Below, piece by piece: positions 33,711-42,303 of a stretch of 64,000 bases of DNA. Below the pieces are notes generated by a model that was given only the letters and a program-made list of their open reading frames with translations, made no database searches and was not told where the DNA came from. A program made the translations under genes and the position numbers. Numbering within the stretch: the first letter of the stretch is position 1; each line of letters opens with the position of its first letter. Origin of the DNA: Lentisphaerota bacterium (GTDB taxonomy: Bacteria > Verrucomicrobiota > Lentisphaeria > Victivallales > Victivallaceae); the NCBI GenBank assembly GCA_024225035.1, contig JAAEMX010000430.1, positions 93,576-157,575 on the forward strand, in the 5' to 3' direction.

Positions 33711-35519
33711 TTATTCATTGTCTCCGGCTTTAAGTACCGCAACAAAAGCCTCTTGAGGAATATTAACACTTCCGACCTGTTTCATGCGCTTTTTACCTTC
33801 CTTCTGTTTTTCCAGAAGTTTACGCTTACGGGTAATGTCGCCACCATAACATTTGGCCAATACATTTTTACGCAACTGTCTAATAGTTTCCCTCGCAACA
33901 ACTTTACCGCCGACAGCAGCCTGAATGGCGATCTGGAACATTTGTTGCGGAATAACGTCTTTAAGTCGTTTTGCAAGCAAACGTCCACGTCCATGCGCGT
34001 GATCAACATGCACAATTGAAGAAAACGCATCAACTGGTTCACCGTTAACCAGAATATCAAGTTTTACCAGTTTTCCCGCCTGATACCCGGCAGGTTCATA
34101 ATCCATACTGCCATATCCACGAGTAATAGACTTCAGTTTATCATGAAAATCAATTAGAATTTCATGCATTGGCAAGCAGGTAGTAAGAATAACGTGATTA
34201 GCGTCTACAGAATCAGTATGAGTACACAAGCCGCGCTTGGTCATAATCAAGTTCATAACATCGCCGATATAAGTGTTCGGCAACATAATTTTGGCAGTAA
34301 TCATGGGTTCTTCAATACGCTCTATTTCAGCAGGATCCGGCAGATGGACAGGATTATCAACCTCAACCATTTCACCGCTTTTGAGATACACATTGTAAAT
34401 TACGCTTGGATAGGTGGCTATAATGTCCATACCGTACTCACGGCGCAAACGTTCCTGAATAACTTCCATATGCAAAAGTCCGAGGAAGCCACACCGGAAG
34501 CCAAATCCGAGAGCAGCTGAAGTTTCAGCCTGATAGAAAAATGCAGCATCATTCAACTGGAGTTTTCCCATGCTCAGCTTTAGTTGATTATAGTCAGCTG
34601 TATCAATCGGATAAATACCACTGAAAACCATTGGATGAATTTCTTTGAATCCCGGCAGCGGGGATTTACACGGCGATTTGATTTTTGTCATAGTATCGCC
34701 AATTTTGGTATCAGAAGAACTCTTAATATTTGGTATAATATATCCAACCGAGCCACTGGTAAGGTGATCAGTAGCAGTCATTTGAGGAGAAAAGCAGCCA
34801 ACTTCCTTGACTTCACTTTCAAGTTTATTGCTGAAAAGTTTGATCTTATCGCCACGTTTGAATTCACCATTAACCACTCTGACATAAGTAACAACACCAC
34901 GGAAAGTGTCGTACTGAGAGTCAAAGATAAGAGCACCTGAGCCGTCAAAATCAGCTTTTGGCGGAGGAGGAATTCGTTCTACTACGGCTTCCAGTATCTC
35001 TTTGATACCGATACCATCCTTAGCACTGCAGGTAAGAGCTTCCTCACGCGGAATGGCAAGGACCTCCTCCATCTGCTCATAGCACATATCAAGATCAGAA
35101 GCCGGCAGGTCAATTTTGTTAATGATGGGTATAACTATTAAATCCTGAGCAAAAGCAAGGTTTACATTGGCAACAGTCTGCGCCTGCACCCCTTGAGTTG
35201 CATCGATCATCAAAAGCGCACCCTCGCAGGCTCCAAGAGAACGGCTGACTTCGTAAGAAAAGTCCACATGCCCTGGGGTGTCAATTAAATTAAGCTCGTA
35301 AGGCTTTCCATTATCAGCGACATAACGCATTCTAACCGGGTGCGACTTGATGGTAATGCCGCGCTCACGCTCCAAGTCCATATCGTCCAGAAGCTGTTCC
35401 TGTGAATCCCGTTGCGAGACGGTTTTAGTAAGCTCCATAAGACGGTCGGCCAAGGTGGATTTTCCATGGTCAATATGCGCTATAATCGAAAAGTTCCTAA
35501 TACGGTTAAGATCTGTCAT
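33711..35519 (-). CDS. lepA: Elongation factor 4 (back-translocating GTPase LepA)
   Basis: 602-residue translational GTPase of the standard LepA length. G1 is AHIDHGKST (14-22), the switch region includes RERGITIKS, G3 is DTPGHVDF, and G4 is NKIDLP. The C-terminal LepA-specific domain ends with the conserved KKRMKQVGSVNIPQEAF. It acts at stalled or stressed ribosomes. It is the first gene of the lepA-lepB operon and has a GGAAA ribosome site. It is divergent from the metallo-beta-lactamase-fold gene at 35712 across an AT-rich gap of about 190 bases. Confidence 0.97.
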   Translation of the reverse strand: MTDLNRIRNFSIIAHIDHGKSTLADRLMELTKTVSQRDSQEQLLDDMDLERERGITIKSHPVRMRYVADNGKPYELNLIDTPGHVDFSYEVSRSLGACEGALLMIDATQGVQAQTVANVNLAFAQDLIVIPIINKIDLPASDLDMCYEQMEEVLAIPREEALTCSAKDGIGIKEILEAVVERIPPPPKADFDGSGALIFDSQYDTFRGVVTYVRVVNGEFKRGDKIKLFSNKLESEVKEVGCFSPQMTATDHLTSGSVGYIIPNIKSSSDTKIGDTMTKIKSPCKSPLPGFKEIHPMVFSGIYPIDTADYNQLKLSMGKLQLNDAAFFYQAETSAALGFGFRCGFLGLLHMEVIQERLRREYGMDIIATYPSVIYNVYLKSGEMVEVDNPVHLPDPAEIERIEEPMITAKIMLPNTYIGDVMNLIMTKRGLCTHTDSVDANHVILTTCLPMHEILIDFHDKLKSITRGYGSMDYEPAGYQAGKLVKLDILVNGEPVDAFSSIVHVDHAHGRGRLLAKRLKDVIPQQMFQIAIQAAVGGKVVARETIRQLRKNVLAKCYGGDITRKRKLLEKQKEGKKRMKQVGSVNIPQEAFVAVLKAGDNE

Positions 35520-35711
35520 ATTATTATCAGGTTTCCAATCACTTTCAATTAACTAAAAATGTTATATATCATAAAGACACGTAATGTAGCACACCAGCAA
35601 TAATATCGCAAACATTTCAAGAGCTTTTAAACAAACATCAATTCCTCCTTGTTTAAATGCATCTTTCAATATATATTTAGTCCGATAATCTGTTTAAAAC
35701 AGGAGAATACA

Positions 35712-36335
35712 ATGCGTTCTAGCGAATATAAAGTTACACAGCTTAAAGTCGGCGGTTTTGACGACAATTTTTCTTACCTAATAACTGCAGAAAACGGTGA
35801 TGCCGTTATTGTTGATCCATGCGGAGATACAAATATAATCAAAACCGCTTTTCGTAATAACAAAAAGATTAAGCCACGTTATATTTTATTAACTCACAGC
35901 CATAACGATCACACATCAGGCATTAAGGCTGTACAGAAATTTTTCCCTGTAGATGTTTACGCTCATCCCAAAAGCGCCTGGCATGGAGCAAAACACCTCA
36001 CAGACTGCCAGAAGCTGCCATTTGGAAAAGGCTTCATAGAGGTGCTGTTCACACCTGGTCACTCCAAAGACTGCGTCTGTTATCGACTCCACGATGATTC
36101 AGCGTTATTTACTGGTGACACTTTGTTTATAGACTGGTGCGGTTACTGCAACGCTTTCGAGATGTTTGATACCATGCGGAAAATTCTTTTCCCGCTTGCT
36201 GACAGCAATATTGTGTACTCCGGCCACGATTACGGCCGTGCACCTTTTGCCAAACTCGGTGAAGAAAAGTTCAGAAACCCTTATTTAAAATCCGAAACAT
36301 TTGAGGAATTCAAAGAAGCCCTGAAGAATCTTTAA
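35712..36335 (+). CDS. Metallo-beta-lactamase fold hydrolase, glyoxalase II-like
   Basis: 207-residue hydrolase with the dinuclear zinc motif THSHNDHTSG (HxHxDH), a later GHSKDCVCY His, the bridging Asp in FTGDTLFIDWCG, and the terminal His in SGHDYG. Size and motif spacing fit glyoxalase II-like thioesterases or persulfide dioxygenase-like enzymes; the substrate is unknown. The start at 35712 is fixed by AGGAGAATACA just upstream; a frame from 35649 would cover that site. It is tail-to-tail with the degenerate histidine kinase gene, overlapping by 4 bases. Confidence 0.88.
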   Translation: MRSSEYKVTQLKVGGFDDNFSYLITAENGDAVIVDPCGDTNIIKTAFRNNKKIKPRYILLTHSHNDHTSGIKAVQKFFPVDVYAHPKSAWHGAKHLTDCQKLPFGKGFIEVLFTPGHSKDCVCYRLHDDSALFTGDTLFIDWCGYCNAFEMFDTMRKILFPLADSNIVYSGHDYGRAPFAKLGEEKFRNPYLKSETFEEFKEALKNL

Positions 36336-38014
36336 CACCATTTTCTTGCGGCAAATCTTCTTACAGTATTTCTGAACAATTTAAAATTCAGCGGTTTAAT
36401 AAAACAGCGGTCAACACCGGCAACGACTAAACGCTGTCGGTCATTTTGACTAAGGAAGCCAGTAAGGACAACTACCGGAACTTTGCTTGTTTTTTCATTT
36501 GCACGCAGCTTTTTCAGCACATTGTATATATCTGTTTCCGGAAGATAGCGGGAAATAACAAGTAATTCAAAATCACCTTCATCGACGGCCTTACGGCAGT
36601 CACTGCCAGTACCAACAAGCTTAACATCGCAGTTATCCTCTTCAAGAAGAGTTTTCAGAATTTCTGAGTTATCAACGTCATCCTCAGCCATCAGTACTTT
36701 CAACGGGATACTGTCAGCAACGCGTTCAAAATCATATTTCGCATCTTCATCAAGACTATCCAAAACATCTTTCTTTTCAGAAGCTTGATTTGTTGCAGTT
36801 ATTGCCCCCTCACCTCTTGCCACGTTTTCAGGAATAATTTCCCAATCGGCAAAAGTCACTCTGAATTCAGTTGCTGCGTTTGAGTTTGATTCAGCAGTCA
36901 GAGTAGCCCCCAGACCATCCGCCTTTGTTGCTGCCAACATCATATTCAATACAGCGGGGCTGGAAGTGGCTGCGAAGTCCTGATGAGGAACAAACTTATT
37001 AAAAAGCGGAACCAGTGGTTCATGCTGTTCCGCACAGCGATTATCTCTGACCCAGAAAACAACGTTGTTCTTTTCATGCACGCATCCGCATGATATAACT
37101 TCATCCGCTCCAGCAACTCTTGCTATTGATTTTATCAAAGTACTTAAAAGAAGTGAAAGCAGCTCACGGTCAGTCGCTATCTTTTCCGGGGCATCAGGAG
37201 TAAGGTGATTGACAAGTGATATGTCCTTTTCGTGCATGCAAAAGACATTATACTCAACAATTTCCCTAAGGAAACCAGCAGTACTGAATTCAGTTATATT
37301 CAAATAATTTTTTTCAGCGCCAAGCTTACCTATATCCAGCAAGTTGGCAACCATGCGGTTTAAAATTTCCACATTACGACTAATTCTATCAACACGCCTC
37401 CTCAGCAAGCGATCATAACATCCTTTATCAAGGTCATTGGAAATTATTTCCATGTAACCGTTAATTGCATTCAGTGGTGTCCTGAGTTCAGGTGAAAGTT
37501 TGGAAAGAAAACGCGACTTAAGATTACTGGCTTTTTCCGCATCATGCCGTGCCGATTTCTCACGTTTGTGACTTTTATCCAGTTTCTGGAACGTATTCTG
37601 CAGGCGATCACGCAAGTAATTCAATGACTTCATCAGGTTGCTGAGTTCATCATTACCAGCATGACAATCTTTTAGCTTTGAAGGAAACTCGCCTCTGGCC
37701 AGACTATCAGAAAACTCAACGGCTTCGGTAAGGGGTTTCACAACTTTTCGAGAAATGTAGATAAGCAAAACAAGCACATAGATAAAACCGGCAAGAGGAA
37801 TACCAAACAGCACTATATTTTTTAATTTATATTCTTTTTGGGCAGCTTTGATCATGGCGCCTGATTTATTGGCGTCTACAATTTCCACACATGATTTCTG
37901 CTGATACTGCTTGATTAAAGGATTAACGCCAAATATGATGAAGATAGCAAAAATACTGCTCATCAAAACAGCAATTGATATTATGTGTATTAAGAATTTT
38001 CTTGTAATTTTCAT
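36332..38014 (-). CDS. Degenerate hybrid histidine kinase lacking both phospho-acceptor residues
   Basis: 560 residues: membrane segments at about 8-29 and 66-88, a HAMP-like stretch (about 90-140), a HisKA-like helix pair, a weak HATPase domain (about 270-390) and a C-terminal receiver domain (438-558). In the H-box, SPELRTPLNAIN replaces the His of the usual SHELRTPL with Pro175 (codon CCT). The ATPase G1 motif DxGxG is replaced by DNRCAEQ. In the receiver, Asp445/446 and Lys540 are kept, but the phosphorylatable Asp position is Ser488 (VISRYLP). It therefore probably signals without phosphotransfer. It is a single gene with AGG before the ATG. Confidence 0.85.
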   Translation of the reverse strand: MKITRKFLIHIISIAVLMSSIFAIFIIFGVNPLIKQYQQKSCVEIVDANKSGAMIKAAQKEYKLKNIVLFGIPLAGFIYVLVLLIYISRKVVKPLTEAVEFSDSLARGEFPSKLKDCHAGNDELSNLMKSLNYLRDRLQNTFQKLDKSHKREKSARHDAEKASNLKSRFLSKLSPELRTPLNAINGYMEIISNDLDKGCYDRLLRRRVDRISRNVEILNRMVANLLDIGKLGAEKNYLNITEFSTAGFLREIVEYNVFCMHEKDISLVNHLTPDAPEKIATDRELLSLLLSTLIKSIARVAGADEVISCGCVHEKNNVVFWVRDNRCAEQHEPLVPLFNKFVPHQDFAATSSPAVLNMMLAATKADGLGATLTAESNSNAATEFRVTFADWEIIPENVARGEGAITATNQASEKKDVLDSLDEDAKYDFERVADSIPLKVLMAEDDVDNSEILKTLLEEDNCDVKLVGTGSDCRKAVDEGDFELLVISRYLPETDIYNVLKKLRANEKTSKVPVVVLTGFLSQNDRQRLVVAGVDRCFIKPLNFKLFRNTVRRFAARKWC

Positions 38015-38130
38015 TTGTAAACCTGCAAGCGGTTATAAGTTGGGCCATCGGAATTGCTACGCAAACGTCCAATACCACCGTAAGAAAAAATATACGTCTT
38101 AAAAAACTAATGCAAACCACAATTGATTAT

Positions 38131-38493
38131 TTATTGTGAAGAATCCCCTTCACGCAAGTATATAAGCAGCACTGCATCCAAATCTGGAGCAGTTTTATCA
38201 CCTGAAAACAAGACTTTTTTGTAAGAGACCTGTCTCGCCTCCCAAATTCTTGAGGGCCAGAACCGATTTGCACCATCTTTGCTCATAATCTGATCGAGAA
38301 AATTCAAGTTCAGTTTTACTTTTTGCAATGGTTCTCTAAATGACAAAGACCTGAAAAATATAAATAATTCAACAAGTTCCCTGTCTTCCAATGATTTTAA
38401 ATGCATGCTTTTTCTGAAAAAGCCGTCTGATATTTGCGGTTTTTCAACAAACTCAATAATTTTAAAAGCAATATCTTTTCTGCTGACTCCCAT
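38131..38493 (-). CDS. Small protein of unknown function, overlapping the kinase gene
   Basis: 120 residues, no signal peptide or membrane helix. I recognise no family. The composition is balanced (FRSLSFREPLQKVKLNLNF, SRIWEARQVSYKKVLFSG, LDAVLLIYLREGD), suggesting a small folded mixed alpha/beta protein. It starts inside the end of the Ser/Thr kinase gene (32-base overlap, different frame) just after AGGGGG, so translation is coupled. It may modify or read out the kinase, for example as a regulatory subunit, but only position supports this. Confidence 0.5.
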   Translation of the reverse strand: MGVSRKDIAFKIIEFVEKPQISDGFFRKSMHLKSLEDRELVELFIFFRSLSFREPLQKVKLNLNFLDQIMSKDGANRFWPSRIWEARQVSYKKVLFSGDKTAPDLDAVLLIYLREGDSSQ

Positions 38494-39790
38494 AGCCCCC
38501 TAAACGAGTTCTAATCAACGCACACCTTTCCTGTATGGAACCTTTATCACTAATTATCAAAGATAATAAATACAGCAGTCCCGCCTTTTTGCGCAGTTCA
38601 ACCGGCAGGTTAGCATCGCAGAGCATGGATTTTGAATGATTTAAGGCTTTGTTCTCAAAACCAGCATTAAGAAAATTCAACGGACTTTGCCAAGACCTTT
38701 GATCAATCTCTTTAGCTTCTCTTGAACTAAAAACAATTACAAATACAATCAAAAGTAAAAATAAAATAATTAGACTTGCTGCTGCGATTTTCACTTTTCC
38801 TGAAATTGCTTCAAAACAGAATTTTCTTTTCTTCCTGAAGCTGCTCTCCAATTTTTCAAGGCGTTGAATTATGTTACCATAATCAGGTCTGTCAACCGGA
38901 ACAAGCTCAAGCATCTGGGTGATAAGGTCAATTAAGTCCTCAGGAGCTTCACTGCGCAACGCTTCAATTGGGGTGTAGTCCAAATTTAACCCAGTTCCTG
39001 TTTCATTGATTCTGCCCCCAAAAGGCTCTTTGCCTGTCAACATTTCATAAAATGTAACCCCGAGACTAAACACATCACCACGCCAGTCTTCTTTGCCGTT
39101 TAAAAGCTTTTCGGGACTGGCATACGCCGGACTTCCCCATGAACTGGTCTGACTCGCAATCTTCTCTGATGCCGCATCCTTTATCGCGTAAGCCAAGCCA
39201 AAATCGCCTATTTTTGCCTGCTCTTCCGAGTTTAGAAAAATATTATGGGTTTTGACATCATGATGTTCTATACCGTCTTTTAAAGCAGCCTGCAAGCCAC
39301 GCGTTGCCTGAAGCCCCCATTTCACGACCTCTTCAGTAGAAAGTTTCACACCACTGTCGACTAGATCGCCAATGCTCCCACGCTCCAGAAACTGCATGAC
39401 AAGGTATGGTTCATCATTAAAATATCCACATGAGAAAATTGGCACAACAGCAGAGTTATTAATTCTGGCAGCCAGTTGCCCCTCATGAATAAACGCCTCA
39501 CCTAAATTTTCCTCTTCAAGCATTTTTCGCTTAAGGATTTTGATGGCGACCTCGCGGTCGAGAGTAGGGTCAATGGCACGATAAACGTATGACATCCCGC
39601 CTTCAGCCCATTTTCCCTCCAACAAAAAATGCCCAAACCATCTTGGAACTATAAGTTCAACTCCGCATGAAGGGCAATTCACTTTGCTGAAAGGTTCAAA
39701 AGCAGTTACATCAAGTTTTTGAGAACATGAGAAACAGGAAATCTTAACGATGCCTCTGTTCTCTTTTTTTTCTCCCCCGTCACATTCCAT
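38462..39790 (-). CDS. Membrane-anchored Ser/Thr protein kinase with N-terminal zinc ribbon
   Basis: 442 residues. A zinc ribbon (Cys19, 22, 39, 42) precedes a Hanks-type kinase domain at about 52-315: Gly loop AEGGMSYVYRA, catalytic Lys84 (VAIKIL), catalytic loop HHDVKTHN (Asp178; His in place of Arg of HRD), Mg motif DFG (Asp196), activation loop ending SPAYASPE, and DVFSLGVTFYEMLTG. A membrane helix at about 334-355 puts a C-terminal part of about 85 residues outside the cytoplasm. Replacement of the HRD Arg suggests activity may not depend on activation-loop phosphorylation. Its end overlaps a small gene by 32 bases. Confidence 0.9.
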   Translation of the reverse strand: MECDGGEKKENRGIVKISCFSCSQKLDVTAFEPFSKVNCPSCGVELIVPRWFGHFLLEGKWAEGGMSYVYRAIDPTLDREVAIKILKRKMLEEENLGEAFIHEGQLAARINNSAVVPIFSCGYFNDEPYLVMQFLERGSIGDLVDSGVKLSTEEVVKWGLQATRGLQAALKDGIEHHDVKTHNIFLNSEEQAKIGDFGLAYAIKDAASEKIASQTSSWGSPAYASPEKLLNGKEDWRGDVFSLGVTFYEMLTGKEPFGGRINETGTGLNLDYTPIEALRSEAPEDLIDLITQMLELVPVDRPDYGNIIQRLEKLESSFRKKRKFCFEAISGKVKIAAASLIILFLLLIVFVIVFSSREAKEIDQRSWQSPLNFLNAGFENKALNHSKSMLCDANLPVELRKKAGLLYLLSLIISDKGSIQERCALIRTRLGGYGSQQKRYCF

Positions 39791-39815
39791 ACCACACCAT
39801 TTTTTGAATCATCGT

Positions 39816-40655
39816 TCAGGCAAACAGGTCAAGCTGCTTGCAGTCACCGTGCAGCTCTTTTAACCACACTGTCTGGATTGGCGTATCCTGCTCGACAACT
39901 TTAAATAATATATCATTTCTCTTAATATTTTCCAGCGTTTCAGTACCCAGTTTACGCACAAGCTCATAACAGTTGCACTCTGAGCTGATGTGAACCAGGT
40001 AAAGCAACTTAGTTTTTTCGCTGAGTAGAGTAGGCAAAGCCTCCATGGCATCTACGTTATTCAAATGTCCGTGCCTGCCCATGATTCGCTTCTTTAAATA
40101 ATACTGACGGTCCGATGAGCGCAGCATGTCCTGATCATAATTACTTTCCAGCACCAGCATATCACAATCAGTCAAACGCAGTTTCGCCAGTGAATTTACA
40201 GCTCCAAGGTCAGATGCAAACCCAATTCTGCAACTGCCGTGTTCAATTACGAAACCAACCGGGTCTACAGCGTCATGCTGAACAGCAAACGGCGTTATTT
40301 TTAAGCCGACAATTTCAAAAGGAGTGCCTGGATTAAAGACTTCTATACTTGAAGGCAACTTTGCAATTTTTTTTTCATCTTGTTTTTTTTGCAAATATTC
40401 TCTGGTGCCGAAAGTCATACAGGCTGGTATTTTCATTTGATCACAGAAAACGCGGCAGCCTTTACTATGGTCTTCGTGTTCGTGAGTAAGCAGCAGCGCG
40501 GCAATAGAAGCGGGGTCAATCCCAGTGTGTTCCATGCGCTTAATCAGTTCCTTACGCGAGAACCCGGCATCGATTAAAATGTTTCCCTCGGGCGAATGTA
40601 CCACAAAAGAGTTTCCTCTGCTGCCACTGCCCAGTGCAGTAATACCCAATGTCAT
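39816..40655 (-). CDS. Metallo-beta-lactamase fold hydrolase, YycJ/WalJ-like
   Basis: 279-residue cytoplasmic hydrolase. The start TLGITALGSGSRGNSFVV and the motif LLTHEHEDHSKG (HxHxDH) are typical of the YycJ/WalJ group, related to DNA-acting beta-lactamase-fold exonucleases. Further ligands are GFASDLGAV and the GRHGHLNNVDA segment. The role may be DNA processing or repair, as for YycJ; not proven here. A GGAAG ribosome site precedes the ATG. It lies 25 bases upstream of the Ser/Thr kinase gene on the same strand and may be co-transcribed with it. rpoN is divergent. Confidence 0.85.
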   Translation of the reverse strand: MTLGITALGSGSRGNSFVVHSPEGNILIDAGFSRKELIKRMEHTGIDPASIAALLLTHEHEDHSKGCRVFCDQMKIPACMTFGTREYLQKKQDEKKIAKLPSSIEVFNPGTPFEIVGLKITPFAVQHDAVDPVGFVIEHGSCRIGFASDLGAVNSLAKLRLTDCDMLVLESNYDQDMLRSSDRQYYLKKRIMGRHGHLNNVDAMEALPTLLSEKTKLLYLVHISSECNCYELVRKLGTETLENIKRNDILFKVVEQDTPIQTVWLKELHGDCKQLDLFA

Positions 40656-40854
40656 ATATAATATTCTTCCTAATGTTATTATTTGGCAAATATTTCAATT
40701 TTTTGCCAAAAGAACAGTTTTATAGTTGAAAAAAACAGCCGGCAAAATAATTTAATACCATATAGAGATTTTAATATACAGAATGCGCCGCTGATATCAA
40801 TTGTGATATACGGCTTTTTATCAGACAAATATTTACGATATTCGGAACAATCTT

Positions 40855-42303
40855 ATGCCGAGAGATTTATTGAGCCAGCATCAAGAATTAAGACAGGAAC
40901 AGATTTTAGCCCCAAGGCAAATTCAGTCCCTGGAGGTTTTGCTTACCCCTTTACTGGAACTACAGGAGAAACTTTCACAGGAAATTGAATCAAATCCGGT
41001 TATTGAATCAGAGAAAAATCCAATAGAAGAACTTTCCGGTGACCCCATCAGGTCAGCGTCAAACGCTGCTGATGCAGCGGATTCTTCACCCAAAGAAGAT
41101 GAAAATGATATTTCAGATCTTCTGAAGCTGGCTGACTCATGGCACGATAATCTGCCTCCTATGCATAGCCGCAACTATTCGTCCACAGAGGATGAGGACA
41201 AACGGGAGTTCATGTTTAATTCTTTGATTGAACAGCCGTCATTGCAGGAGCACCTGCTTGAGCAACTTCGTTTTGCAGACACAGATCGCAAAACTGCGGA
41301 AATCGCAGAGACAGTGATAGGCAGTATTGACAACAGCGGTTATTTAAAAACCCACCCGGCTGACATTGCCATGGCAACCGCGTCAAATATGGAAGATGTC
41401 GCCAAGGCAGTCAAGCTGGTACAGTCGTTTGAGCCAGCCGGTATCGGCGCAAGAGACTTAAAACAATGTCTGCTGCTGCAGCTTAACAGGTCTACGCCCA
41501 ATAACCGTATGCTCAAGGAATTAATCAATGAACACCTTGAAGACCTGGGACGCAATCGTCTGCCGCAAATTGCTAAAGCTATGAAATGTACGGTTGAAGA
41601 TGTGGCTCAACTGGCAAAGCAAATAAGAACCCTTAACCCGTTTCCAGGTTCCGCAATTGCGCCTTCTGATCCAGTTTACATCATACCTGAGTTGACCGTT
41701 GAAAAACATGACGGCAAATATGTTATCAGCTCCAGCGACAGCTACCTGCCACGCCTGAAAATTTCTCAGACTTATCTTGATTTACTGGAAAATCCCAACA
41801 CTCCGAATGATACAAAAAACTACATTAAAGAAAAACTGTTGAATGCAAAGATGCTCCTGAAAAGCCTTGACCAGCGTCAAAGCACCATCAGAAGGATCGC
41901 TCAGGTCATTGTTGATACACAGTATGACTTTTTTGAAAACGGAATCGAAAGCCTTCGCCCGTTAACAATGCAGCAGGTAGCCGACAAACTGGGATTGCAT
42001 GAAACAACTATCAGCCGTGCTATTGCCAATAAATACCTCAAAAGCCCTACAGGATTACATGAGTTCAAATTTTTCTTCACTACCGGATATCAGTCTGAAT
42101 CCGGTGAGGAAATTTCGTCTCGCGGCATAAAAGAAAAAATTAAAGATCTCATAGCTGATGAAAATCCTCAAAAACCACTTTCAGACAATAAACTGTCTAA
42201 CTTGTTAAAACAGGACGGCCTGAATGTAGCCCGCCGAACTGTTGCCAAATACCGCGAGGAACTCGGTATAGTGTCTTCAAGTATGCGCAGGAAGTTTTCA
42301 TGA
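40855..42303 (+). CDS. rpoN: RNA polymerase sigma-54 factor
   Basis: 482-residue sigma-54. The Gln/Leu-rich activator-interaction region is at 5-50 (RQEQILAPRQIQSLEVLLTP); an acidic linker follows (about 55-115, with DAADSSPKEDENDISD). The core-binding domain is central, the helix-turn-helix is MQQVADKLGLHETTISRAI, and the C-terminal RpoN box reads ARRTVAKYRE. It recognises -24/-12 promoters and needs AAA+ activators, none of which are in this window. GGAA precedes the ATG. The stop overlaps the next start by 4 bases. Confidence 0.96.
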   Translation: MPRDLLSQHQELRQEQILAPRQIQSLEVLLTPLLELQEKLSQEIESNPVIESEKNPIEELSGDPIRSASNAADAADSSPKEDENDISDLLKLADSWHDNLPPMHSRNYSSTEDEDKREFMFNSLIEQPSLQEHLLEQLRFADTDRKTAEIAETVIGSIDNSGYLKTHPADIAMATASNMEDVAKAVKLVQSFEPAGIGARDLKQCLLLQLNRSTPNNRMLKELINEHLEDLGRNRLPQIAKAMKCTVEDVAQLAKQIRTLNPFPGSAIAPSDPVYIIPELTVEKHDGKYVISSSDSYLPRLKISQTYLDLLENPNTPNDTKNYIKEKLLNAKMLLKSLDQRQSTIRRIAQVIVDTQYDFFENGIESLRPLTMQQVADKLGLHETTISRAIANKYLKSPTGLHEFKFFFTTGYQSESGEEISSRGIKEKIKDLIADENPQKPLSDNKLSNLLKQDGLNVARRTVAKYREELGIVSSSMRRKFS

